A DNA stretch of 9,064 bases from an uncultured Eubacteriaceae bacterium (GTDB lineage: Bacteria; Bacillota; Clostridia; Oscillospirales; Acutalibacteraceae): contig CALCVR010000295.1 in NCBI GenBank assembly GCA_937905915.1, positions 1-9,064 of the forward strand. The letters are read 5' to 3'. Below are positions 1 through 7,500 of this stretch, in pieces (position 1 is the stretch's first letter; each line of letters opens with the position of its first letter). Made by a program: the position numbers and the translations under genes. Below the pieces are notes generated by a model. That model was not told the origin of the DNA. It saw nothing but the letters and a program-made list of their open reading frames with translations, and searched no databases.

Positions 1-1216
1 GACCTTTTGTGGTGGAGCGAATGAGCGGGTTGGGCGAATTGCCGATGGCGATGATCACACAGTCGGCCTCCAGCACAAACTCGCTGCCCTCCTTGGCAAT
101 AGGTCGGCGACGTCCCGACTGATCGGGTTCGCCCAGTTCCATCTGGACGCATTCGATGCCGCTTACAAAGCCCTTTTCATCTCCCAGCACGCGCACCGGA
201 TTGGTGAGCATTCTAAACTGGATGCCTTCCTCTTTGGCATGATGCACTTCTTCCAAACGGGCCGGCATTTCTGCCTCAGAACGGCGGTAGATGATGGAAA
301 CCTCATCGGCCCCCAGACGTTTTGCACAGCGTGCCGCATCCATGGCCACATTGCCTCCGCCTACCACCGCCACCTTCTTGACCTTTAAGAGAGGCGTATC
401 GTAATCCTCTTTGTATCCCTTCATCAAGTTGACACGGGTGAGGAATTCATTGGCCGAGTAAACACCCAATAGATCCTCCCCTTGGATGCCCATAAAGTTG
501 GGAAGCCCTGCCCCGGAACCCACAAATACCGCTTCATAGCCGTCCTCCATCAGCTCGTCCAGGGAAAGGATCTTTCCGACGACCATATTGGTCTGGATAT
601 CCACGCCCCACTGTTTGAGCTGCTGGATTTCTTTTTGCACAATATCTTTGGGCAGACGGAATTCCGGAATGCCGTACATCAGCACGCCGCCGGCTGTATG
701 CAACGCTTCAAATACGGTTACTTCATATCCCTTGCGGGCTAGGTCTCCCGCACAGGTCAGTCCGGCAGGACCGGAACCCACTACCGCTACTTTGTGGCCG
801 TTGGAATCAGGTTTCTGCACCGTTTCCTCTCCATGCTTCATAAACCAGTCGGCCACAAAACGCTCCAGACGGCCGATGGCCACCGGCTCGCCCTTGATGC
901 CTCGGACGCATTTGGATTCGCACTGATTTTCCTGAGGGCAGACGCGTCCACAAATAGCGGGTAAGGAATTGGTGGACTTTAAAATATGATAAGCGTCCTC
1001 AAACCTTCTCTGGCTGACGGCCTGGATAAACTCCGGAATGCGGACATTAACCGGGCATCCATTGACGCAGGGATGATGCTTGCACTGCAAACATCTTCCT
1101 GCCTCCTCCACTGCCATTTCCTCAGTATAGCCGGTGGAAACCTCCTCGAAATTGTGGTTGCGGACGTTTGGCTCCTGCTCAGGCATGGGCACTTTTTTCA
1201 TCGACATATTAGGCAT
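1..1216 (-). CDS. nfnB: NfnB / GltA-type NADPH-dependent oxidoreductase, large subunit (3' end cut by window)
   Basis: This is the large subunit of the NADH-dependent reduced ferredoxin:NADP+ oxidoreductase, often annotated as glutamate synthase small chain GltA. 405 residues are visible; the family is usually about 460, so the last part lies outside the window. Seen: an N-terminal cysteine cluster C42-x2-C45-x4-C50-x3-C54 and a second one C89, C93, C99, C103, which in this family hold two [4Fe-4S] clusters; an FAD-binding GxGxxG motif (VAVVGSGPAGLT, about 143-154); and a second dinucleotide motif (VAVVGGGNVAMDAAR, about 282-296) for NADP(H). ATG at 1216 is chosen because AGGAGG lies at 1228-1233, 11 bases upstream; in-frame ATGs at 1207 and 1201 are alternatives. 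The start overlaps the nfnA stop by 8 bases, implying translational coupling. By family knowledge it pairs with NfnA in a cytoplasmic flavin-based bifurcating complex. A stand-alone glutamate synthase role is less likely because of the adjacent nfnA-like partner. Confidence 0.93.
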   Translation of the reverse strand, partial: MPNMSMKKVPMPEQEPNVRNHNFEEVSTGYTEEMAVEEAGRCLQCKHHPCVNGCPVNVRIPEFIQAVSQRRFEDAYHILKSTNSLPAICGRVCPQENQCESKCVRGIKGEPVAIGRLERFVADWFMKHGEETVQKPDSNGHKVAVVGSGPAGLTCAGDLARKGYEVTVFEALHTAGGVLMYGIPEFRLPKDIVQKEIQQLKQWGVDIQTNMVVGKILSLDELMEDGYEAVFVGSGAGLPNFMGIQGEDLLGVYSANEFLTRVNLMKGYKEDYDTPLLKVKKVAVVGGGNVAMDAARCAKRLGADEVSIIYRRSEAEMPARLEEVHHAKEEGIQFRMLTNPVRVLGDEKGFVSGIECVQMELGEPDQSGRRRPIAKEGSEFVLEADCVIIAIGNSPNPLIRSTTKG

Positions 1217-2063
1217 GGTGACCAAAGCCTCCTAACTTACACTTATGATCCTCCACGGCGTGCTTCTCCTGATCCTTATAGATGGAGAGGCGGCGCATGG
1301 CTTCTTCAAAATCCACTTGATGGCCGTCAAAGTCCGGGCCATCCACACAGGCAAATTTCATCTCGCCGCCTACTTTTACCCGGCAGCCGCCGCACATACC
1401 TGTGCCGTCTATCATGATGGGGTTGAGGCTGACAATGGTCTTTACATTCCATTTCTTTGTGACCTCACACACCGCTCGCATCATAGGCATGGGGCCGATG
1501 GCGATGACCAAATCATAACCGGCGCCGCTCTGAAGCAATTCCTCCAGCTTGACGGTGACGAATCCTTTGTTGCCATTGGAGCCATCGTCGGTCATAACAT
1601 AGAGGTGATTGGAAACTTGATCCATCTCATCCTCCAGGATGATAATATCCTTGTTGCGGAAGCCGGCGATGACATCCACATCCACGCCCATATTATGTAA
1701 CGCCTTTGCCTGAGGATAAGCGATAGCACAACCGGCGCCGCCGCCGACAACCGCAGCTTTGTGATAACCTTCCAGCTCAGTGGGACGTCCCAACGGCCCC
1801 ACAAAGTCCTGGATGCTCTCCCCTACTTCCAATTCATCCAACCGCATGGTGGTCAGGCCCACTTTTTGGAAGATGATGGACACCAATCCCTTTTCCCGAT
1901 CAAAATCAGCTACGGTCAAAGGGATGCGCTCCCCCTTCTCATCGATGCGCAGGATGATAAATTGGCCCGGTTTTACCTTTTTAGCAATGAGCGGCGCCTC
2001 AATAGTCATCCACGTCATGGAATCGTTGAGACGTTTTTTGTCGATAATCTTAAACAACACCAT
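1209..2063 (-). CDS. nfnA: NfnA-type FAD/[2Fe-2S] oxidoreductase small subunit (sulfide dehydrogenase beta / PyrK-like)
   Basis: Small subunit of the NfnAB complex, also annotated as sulfide/dihydroorotate dehydrogenase-like FAD/NAD-binding protein. It would take electrons from NADH at its FAD and pass them via a [2Fe-2S] cluster. Counting from ATG 2063 (284 residues): an FAD-binding beta barrel with RIPLT at 46-50; an NAD-binding Rossmann region with GGGAGCAIAYP at about 107-117 and GPMPMMRAVC at about 190-199; and a C-terminal iron-sulfur site, DGTGMCGGC at 219-227 plus C239. D219, C224, C227 and C239 fit the three-cysteine, one-aspartate ligation known for this family. The start is uncertain: ATG 2063, GTG 2060 and TTG 2057 are consecutive codons, and GGGGAG at 2066-2071 is too close to the ATG but well spaced for TTG, which would give the family-typical N-terminus MFKI. 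An upstream TTG at 2117 adds residues atypical of the family and is not favoured. It is the first gene of the nfnAB operon. Confidence 0.92.
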   Translation of the reverse strand: MVLFKIIDKKRLNDSMTWMTIEAPLIAKKVKPGQFIILRIDEKGERIPLTVADFDREKGLVSIIFQKVGLTTMRLDELEVGESIQDFVGPLGRPTELEGYHKAAVVGGGAGCAIAYPQAKALHNMGVDVDVIAGFRNKDIIILEDEMDQVSNHLYVMTDDGSNGNKGFVTVKLEELLQSGAGYDLVIAIGPMPMMRAVCEVTKKWNVKTIVSLNPIMIDGTGMCGGCRVKVGGEMKFACVDGPDFDGHQVDFEEAMRRLSIYKDQEKHAVEDHKCKLGGFGHHA

Positions 2064-2071
2064 CACTCCCC
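2057..2071 (-). promoter_or_regulatory. nfnA ribosome binding site and triple start-codon cluster
   Basis: On the minus strand GGGGAG (2071-2066) is followed by TG and then ATG-GTG-TTG in one frame. Spacing from the purine run is 2 bases to ATG, 5 to GTG and 8 to TTG. By normal spacing rules GTG or TTG should be preferred, so the initiator may not be the ATG an automatic caller would choose. The difference is at most two residues. Confidence 0.6.
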
Positions 2072-2111
2072 ATATCAATCGCAGGCTTTTTCTGGTGCGA
2101 TAACCATTCTT

Positions 2112-2150
2112 TTGCAAGTTAACGGCGCACGTCCTGCGTTAAATCCGCAA
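2112..2150 (-). repeat. Inverted repeat in the nfnAB leader
   Basis: TTAACG at 2119-2124 mirrors CGTTAA at 2137-2142, and outside an unpaired stretch TTGC at 2112-2115 mirrors GCAA at 2147-2150. The element sits between the predicted transcription start (about 2165) and the nfnA start. It could fold as an RNA stem-loop or be an operator. It does not match the Rex operator consensus well, and no function is assigned. Confidence 0.4.
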
Positions 2151-2171
2151 AATTTGTCGAGTACAAGCCTT

Positions 2172-2200
2172 ATTATAAATGATTTTGCCTGTTTTGCCAA
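2172..2200 (-). promoter_or_regulatory. Sigma-A-type promoter for nfnAB
   Basis: On the minus strand TTGGCA (2200-2195) is separated by exactly 17 bases from TATAAT (2177-2172). This is one mismatch from consensus at -35 and a perfect -10. Transcription would start near 2165, giving a leader of about 100 bases before nfnA. It lies downstream of the transferase terminator, so nfnAB should be transcribed independently. Confidence 0.75.
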
Positions 2201-2325
2201 GGGATGCAATCAATATCTCACAAATACCTATGCATTTTTCATTTCATCCATGCAGTCTTAGGCTTTTTGCCAAAAATGCAAGTTTTAAATGCCCTTCCCT
2301 GCTTTTTCTCTGCCCATCTATAGAC
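2201..2325. other. Intergenic spacer with a 9-bp inverted repeat
   Basis: No coding region is seen between the transferase terminator and the nfnAB promoter. The stretch contains a perfect 9-base inverted repeat, TGCATTTTT at 2231-2239 and AAAAATGCA at 2272-2280. A small GGC-TTTTT-GCC hairpin (2261-2271) lies just inside the right arm. It may be an upstream regulatory site or a chance structure in AT-rich DNA. Confidence 0.4.
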
Positions 2326-2352
2326 AAAAAAAATAGCCTTTCGGCTATTTTT
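2326..2352 (-). terminator. Rho-independent terminator of the sugar transferase gene
   Basis: A perfect 10-bp stem, AAAAATAGCC at 2329-2338 and GGCTATTTTT at 2343-2352, encloses a 4-base loop. On the minus strand it ends in a run of eight T (2333-2326). It begins 20 bases after the transferase stop codon. A T-rich stretch on the other side (2355 onward) could allow some activity in the plus direction too. Confidence 0.9.
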
Positions 2353-2371
2353 AATTTTTTCTTATTTAGCT

Positions 2372-2989
2372 TTATGCATTGCGGCGAAACTCAGACACGA
2401 CCTTCTCGCCCTCGCGGTTTCCACTGCCTTTGGCCACATAGGAAAAGGATTTGAAAAACACCTTCGCATCAAAAGCAAAGCTGAGGTTTTTAGCATATTC
2501 CCCGTCGTAAGCTGCTTTCACATCGTTGGGCAGATCGTCGCGGCCATTGATCTGAGCCCAGCCAGTCAAACCGGGGCGGATGTCGTTAGCACCATATTTA
2601 TCCCGCAGCTCAATGAGATCAAACTCATTCTTAATGACCGGACGAGGACCAATAATGCTCATATCCCCACGAACAATATTGATCAGCTGAGGGAGCTCAT
2701 CCAAGCTGGTCTTTCTCAGAAACCGTCCTACACGAGTGATATACTGATCGGGATTATCAAGCAAATGAGTCGGCACATAACGAGGCGTATCGGCCCGCAT
2801 GGTGCGGAATTTAAAAATAACAAATTCCTTTTTATAACGTCCCATTCTCTTTTGCCGCAAGAAAACAGGTCCTGAAGAGTCTAGTTTTATGGCCACTGCC
2901 AAAATCAGCAGCACCGGGGAAAGCAAGACCAAAGCCAAGCTCGAAAACACAATATCCAACACACGTTTTACGGCAGGATAAATTTTCAT
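2372..2989 (-). CDS. PglC-type phosphoglycosyl transferase (undecaprenyl-phosphate sugar phosphotransferase)
   Basis: This 205-residue protein has the features of a minimal monotopic phosphoglycosyl transferase. These enzymes move a phospho-sugar from a UDP-sugar to undecaprenyl phosphate at the cytoplasmic membrane face, the first membrane step of capsule, exopolysaccharide or glycoprotein glycan synthesis. Seen: the KRVLDI start of the domain (8-13); one hydrophobic segment at about 12-34 with an SP pair (24-25), as in the reentrant helix of PglC; SSGPVFLRQKRMG (38-50); FKFRTM (59-64); the catalytic Asp-Glu dyad D97-E98 in SLDELPQL; GDMSIIGPRP (108-117); and RPGLTGWAQINGR (138-150). It lacks the extra N-terminal membrane domain of WbaP-type enzymes. 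ATG 2989 has GGGGGA eight bases upstream. It has its own promoter and terminator and no glycan genes beside it in this window, so its sugar specificity and pathway cannot be told. Confidence 0.93.
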   Translation of the reverse strand: MKIYPAVKRVLDIVFSSLALVLLSPVLLILAVAIKLDSSGPVFLRQKRMGRYKKEFVIFKFRTMRADTPRYVPTHLLDNPDQYITRVGRFLRKTSLDELPQLINIVRGDMSIIGPRPVIKNEFDLIELRDKYGANDIRPGLTGWAQINGRDDLPNDVKAAYDGEYAKNLSFAFDAKVFFKSFSYVAKGSGNREGEKVVSEFRRNA

Positions 2990-3124
2990 GTATACATCCC
3001 CCTATAATTAATATGGGCTATGTTTTTCACTTTGCTACCACTAGCATGCCCCACTTTTTCAATGAAAACCCTATAAAAAATGATTGGACATACTTTTCAT
3101 TTTTCAGTTTATTAAACTTTGTCT

Positions 3125-3153
3125 ATTATAGTATCCAAAAACAAAAAAGTCAA
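3125..3153 (-). promoter_or_regulatory. Sigma-A-type promoter for the sugar transferase
   Basis: On the minus strand TTGACT (3153-3148), a 17-base spacer and a perfect TATAAT (3130-3125). Transcription would begin near 3118, leaving an AT-rich leader of about 130 bases before ATG 2989. It is one of the best consensus promoters in the window. Confidence 0.78.
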
Positions 3154-3185
3154 GACACACCAAGATCCTGGAAAAAAAGATAGCA

Positions 3186-3222
3186 AATTATAACAACCCC
3201 AAGGGATTCCTCTTGTATAATT
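3186..3222. repeat. Inverted repeat with back-to-back TATAAT hexamers
   Basis: AATTATAACAA at 3186-3196 mirrors TTGTATAATT at 3213-3222, a 10-bp match with one bulged base. The spacer contains CCCCAAGGG. Each arm carries a TATAAT, one on each strand (3216-3221 plus, 3192-3187 minus), but neither has a good -35. It lies about 33 bases upstream of the transferase -35 and could be an operator. Confidence 0.4.
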
Positions 3223-3676
3223 GGCCACCTTACCAAAAAATGTATGACTTTTTTAAGAACAAAATCTCTATACCACACGCAAAGCATAACGTTCATTTTA
3301 TTTATTTTATCTCATTTTTTGAACAATCTCGTTTCCTCTTCCCGTTTATCCCCCCTCTTTTTTCTCATCTACTTTTTCAAAAACATTCCTTATTTTTTGA
3401 CAATAAAAACGCTAAAATTTTCCGAGCTTTTTTCATTTTTCTTTCCTCCTTTTGCATATTCTCGTATAAATTTCAAATTTTTCTTTTGTCTATGCAAGTT
3501 GATTATAGCATAAAATAATACAATAAAGAAAATAAAAACAACAAAATACTACTATTATTATTTATATATTTATCACTATTTTATTAATCAATTACAATGC
3601 AAAAAAGAATAAAATCCTTAAAATTATAAATGCAATTATGGAAGAAAAACGGGCTTTTTCCTTCTCTAATTAACAT

Positions 3677-3714
3677 AAAAAAGGGCAGGTGAGAAAAAAT
3701 CTCACCTGCCCTTT
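3677..3714 (-). terminator. Strong Rho-independent terminator after the large surface-protein locus
   Basis: A 15-bp perfect stem, 3680-3694 (AAAGGGCAGGTGAGA) with 3700-3714, encloses an A5 loop. In the minus direction the stem ends in T residues running to 3677. It begins about 38 bases after the stop at 3753. The plus-direction flank has no T run, so it is oriented for the minus strand. Its position shows that the shifted downstream fragment is the true 3' end of the original gene. Confidence 0.93.
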
Positions 3715-3752
3715 CTAGGGTATAAAATCACACTCAAAAGGGTACTTATCGG

Positions 3753-4526
3753 TTAGGGTAAAATGGTAATCATATCCTCCACAGAAACCTTTGCCATAGT
3801 TCCGTCTCTGCCGACGGGATAGAAGGAGAATAGTCTAGATCCTGCGGTTCCCACATCCATATTGAGGGTCCAGATGCGACGATCCCCTTGGTCGTAATAT
3901 CCAACCACCTGGACGCCCATGGCCCGTCCCAGCTCATTGCGTACCTTTACGTCGATGACCGAAGTGGAGGTCTCTACGATGACGGGGAATTTCTCATTGA
4001 CTTTGGCGCTGTCTGCTGCAATATCAGCGCGGTAGATCTCGGCCTCTGCCTCCGATACGGGCGGAATGCCCACCTGGATGTTAAAGGTGACGCCGGTATC
4101 CATCCAACCGGAATCGGTTCTAATGCGGATGGCGATATTGCGGTCGCCTTTGGTCCTCACAGAGAACTGGAGAGTCCAGGTCTTTTGCTGGCCGTCGTTG
4201 GCTGATTTCATGGAGGTGATTCCCAAGCTCCTGCCGGTCTCATTGACAAGACCAATGCCGCGAACATCGGAACCAGTGGTTACTGTCAAAGTAACGGTCT
4301 CATTCACCTCATAATTTTGTTTATCGGTAGTAGCGGTAACATTGGCTTTTTCCTTCACCACTACAGTGCGGGTAGCGGTAGCCTCATTGCCGGCCTTGTC
4401 GGATACGCGGTAGGTCAGGTCATAACTGCCGGGATTTTGAGTATCCACCTTGCCCTCTACCTGGATGTCGCCGGTCAGATCGCCGTCCACATCGTCGGCG
4501 GCGGTGACGCCTTCCATGGGATCAAA
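3753..4526 (-). pseudogene. Frame-shifted C-terminal part of the large secreted phosphoesterase (Ig-like domain plus two repeats)
   Basis: This fragment continues the protein encoded at 4522-8643 in a different frame and has no start signal of its own; the open frame extends to a TTG at 4571 but its first residues are out-of-frame readings of the upstream gene. Seen: most of a bacterial Ig-like domain of the DUF5011/Cry22-like type (DPMEGVTAADDVDGDLT near the start, then a GSYDLTYRVSDKAGNEATATRT stretch, about 4350-4526), lacking its first strand. Two related repeats of about 90-100 residues follow, each with a GR..G pattern and a later WTL motif. The protein ends ITILP with no LPxTG sorting signal, SLH module or transmembrane tail. 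The repeats may be stalk or wall-association modules, which is inference. The fragment would be made only through recoding or if the frameshift is a sequence error. Confidence 0.8.
3756..4343 (-). repeat. Two tandem C-terminal protein repeats
   Basis: Repeat A (about 4068-4343) and repeat B (about 3756-4058) share an aligned core: RGIGLVNETGRSLGI against IDVKVRNELGRAMGV, then KTWTLQFSV against RIWTLNMDV, then a region ending TDSG against GRDG. Similarity is clear in protein but the DNA is diverged, so the duplication is old. I do not recognise a named family with confidence. Confidence 0.65.
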
Positions 4527-4535
4527 CTGGGGCGG
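4515..4535 (-). other. Frameshift junction in the large phosphoesterase gene
   Basis: On the minus strand the upstream frame reads ACC GCC CCA GTT TGA and stops at 4524-4522. The homologous downstream frame reads TTT GAT CCC ATG GAA from 4526. The shift is +1, equivalent to one extra base or to a net loss of 3k+2 bases. The residues normally found between the TTAPV start of such Ig-like domains and FDPMEGV are absent, which favours a small deletion. Confidence 0.8.
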
Positions 4536-7500
4536 TGGTATCGCTTGTCTTGTTGATAGTGAAGGTGTCAATGACGCTCATATCGTTGCTGCGGTAGGTG
4601 GTGATGGTAAAACTATCATCGGTAACCTGGATATTGCTGAAGGAAGGGGTATGGCCTTGTTCCTTTACAGCAGCATACCGGAAAGCCTGGTTAGACAAAA
4701 TGTCATAGTATTTGCTGCCCGAAGCCGAGTTTGCCGTGATGTACAGCACCTGTCCTTCTTCGGGATTGGTGACGCTGGAGGCCGGCTTACCGTCCTCCGG
4801 GATAACCGGCGTGACGCCGTCCATCATGTAGCTGCGGGTATAAACGTGATCGTGGCCCATAAGCACTACGTCGATGTCCAGCCGAGAGAATTCAGGAGCC
4901 AATTCATTGCGGCGGCCTATGATGTCTGATTCGGTGGAATGGGATGCGGTGCTGTAGATGGAGTGATGGAATGTGACGATCTTCCAGGTGGCTTCGCCAT
5001 TTTTTGCCAGCACATCTTCCATAAATTGGACGTGTTGGGCAGTACTCAGCTGATTGGAATTTAGAGCCATAATCAGGGTATTCCCGTAGCGGAACCAGTA
5101 GTCGCCGCCCACCTGGCCGGACATCCCCAGCTCTTTGCTGACATTTGGCATATTAAAATGTTGATTGTAGGAAGTGCTTCCCACGTCGTGGTTTCCGATG
5201 ATGGTGGCCAACGGAATGGATTTCAAAATCTCCGGGCTCAGGAATCCGGTGTATTCGCTTTCGCTAGCGGCGGAATTGACCTGATCGCCAGCGCTAAGTA
5301 AGAAACTGCTTTCCGGGAACTGCTCCATGGCTTGATTTAGAGTGTCGGTCCATCCCTTCGTATCGTTGCCGGAATTGCCGCTGGCACCGATCTGAGGGTC
5401 ACCGGCCAACAGAAAATGAAAGCCGTCGGTAATATCCTGGGTTGAGAAAGAGTAGACTTCTGACCAGCCTTCTTGGTTGCCTACGCGGTAGACGTATTCT
5501 TTCCCAGGTTCCACCGGCATAGTGGCAAAGAAGCTGTTGAACCCGGCGTCGTTGGCAGCCTGGGAAGCAGCGGTGAATTCCTGATAGGTTTCGGGGAAGG
5601 CGGCGGCGTCGGTCATATCGGCCTTTTTAGCCAGTTGTACTCTGCCTTCCTTGTTGGAGGAGCTGTACCAGGTTACATTACGTGTAGTCTCATCGCCACC
5701 GATGTTCAGAGAGACGGCTTTGACTTCTGCTGTTCCCTCCATCGTATCTCTTTGTTTGAGGGATACAAAGTCAAAGTAGATATCAGAGCTGGAGGCCCGG
5801 CCCTGATGAAGCTCCACGGCAATCGTGTTGGCGCCCTGGTTCAAAATAGATTTGTCGGTAACGGTAAAGGTTCCGGTAAGAGGATCGGCCATATTGGAAC
5901 CTCCGTAAGACAGATTGCTGTCAAATCCGCCTTCCGGCTCGTAGAAAGAAGCCACTTTGTGGCCATTGATATACACAATAGCAGCATCGTCATAAAGCAA
6001 TTCTCCGTTTAGAGCTACGATGGATTCCAAATCCTCGATCTCAAAGGCGGAGCGGAAGAAATAGGCAGGGATATCATCGCCATCAACGCCATTGATATAC
6101 TGGTTAAGCAAGGTGTTGGGATAGCAGGAGGAGCTGACGTTTTCCTGTTGTCCGCGCTTAACGCCGAAGCTTCCCTTGGCAGTTTTCCATTGGCTGTCGT
6201 CAAACTGAGCCTCGGTCCAGCTGGTACGGCTGTCGCTGCCGGCGGCGGGATCGGTGTTGTTGTCCAGATAGCGCCATTCCGTGGCGGAGGTGGAGATCAG
6301 TTCATTGTGTTTGAGAGAGCTGGGATCGCCGCTCTGAGAAGGACGACCACCTACTTCTCCCAACAGGATATCCTCAAAGTAAATGGGGCTGGTCCAAGCG
6401 CTGCTCAATTGATTGGTGGAGAAGGTAGTGTTGTTACGAAGGCCGTCGTCATCCGCATCATCGTTTACCTGGAATCCAATGCCGATTTTAGGATGTTGTC
6501 CAGAAGCTAACTTTTCCTTAAGCGAATCACTGAGGGCCAAACGCAGTTCCACCGTATAGCCGGTAGCCGTCCTCTGAGTTTTGTAGGTCAGTTTGTCGGC
6601 ATTGTCTTTGTAATCGGTAAATCCGTAAGTAAGGAAAGGGGTCTTTTCATTGTTGTAGAGCATCATATAGCCGCTCTCGTGATTGGCCGTGCCGTCGTTA
6701 GAGGCGTAAGTATAGGTATCGGCCATATCAAAAGCGGTATCTGTGTTTGCAAAGTCAAAGAATAACTGGACGTTGTCAATGCCGTAGTTGGTATAGTTGT
6801 CCTCCGGCTGGGAGGTACTGGGATCGTTGACGGCTGCGTCTTTGATATCGTTAAAGACATAAATATAATTTTCATCGTACAAAACACGAGCGGTGCTGGT
6901 GGCAGCGCCATTGGCAGATACGTTGTTACTCCCGTCCTTGTTGACGGCGATGGTAGGAGCATAGAGATAAGCATTGTCCAAATTGCCGTCTACTATGGGA
7001 GTGCCAGGCACCGCCATATAGTAATATTTCTCAGTGACAGACGGATTGGTAGCGGAATCCGGGCTGCCGGCCAAGATCATATTGGACATGTAGTCGGGAC
7101 CCTGCCAAGCCTGTTCCAAACTGGGATCGTTAAAGTACATGTTATCACGGGCGCCGTCGTCATTTTGGTCGTCGTTGATCTGGAATCCTACGCCGATCTG
7201 GATATTGTCCTCACCGGCCGCATACCGAGCGCGGATGGTATCGGGCAGGGCTACGCGGATTTCCATGGTGTATCCCTCTTCGGTTTTGACGCCGCGGAAA
7301 TCCATCTTGGATGTGTCGCCTTTGAATCCGGCAAAGCCGCCTGCCCATCGGGCAATGTCCTGGCCGGGAGTGCCGTCGGGACTGGTCCAATGGCCGCTGC
7401 TGGTGAGATCGGTGATAAAGTAACCACTGTGATCGTTTACCCAACTGGAACCGTCTGCATTTTTAAAATCGTAGAAGAATTGAACACCGTCTACGCCGTA

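Larger units (their letters stand above)
2990..3676. other. Long AT-rich intergenic region without a credible gene
   Basis: About 690 bases separate the transferase start from the terminator of the large surface protein. The transferase promoter and leader occupy the left part. The rest is extremely A+T rich with homopolymer runs and TA/ATT-like simple sequence around 3520-3600. A plus-strand open frame at 3213-3518 encodes a Phe/Ile/Ser-rich low-complexity peptide with no recognisable domain or convincing ribosome binding site, and I do not call it. An inverted repeat at 3186-3222 is listed separately. I recognise no tRNA, riboswitch or mobile element. Confidence 0.6.

Noticed and set aside
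1245..1700. Plus-strand open frame opposite nfnA
   Set aside because: Antisense to a gene with clear family motifs; its residues show no family pattern.
2064..2117. Extension of nfnA to an upstream TTG at 2117
   Set aside because: The added residues are atypical of the family, there is no ribosome binding site, and the strong purine run at 2066-2071 lies inside the extension.
3213..3518. Plus-strand open frame encoding a 101-residue Phe/Ile/Ser-rich peptide
   Set aside because: It is a by-product of T-rich noncoding DNA: low complexity, no domain, and no convincing ribosome binding site.
3641..3665. Weak A/T hairpin GAAGAAAAAC...TTTTTCCTTC as a second terminator
   Set aside because: The stem is almost only A-T pairs with a mismatch, and a much stronger terminator lies just before it.
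4515..4535. Programmed +1 frameshift of the prfB type (GTT TGA T, resembling CTT TGA C)
   Set aside because: A slip would restore the frame, but no Shine-Dalgarno-like stimulator precedes it, valine tRNA would pair poorly after slipping to UUU, and residues of the Ig domain are missing, which recoding would not explain.
5473..6012. Plus-strand 179-residue open frame
   Set aside because: Antisense shadow of the phosphoesterase gene with no domain signature.
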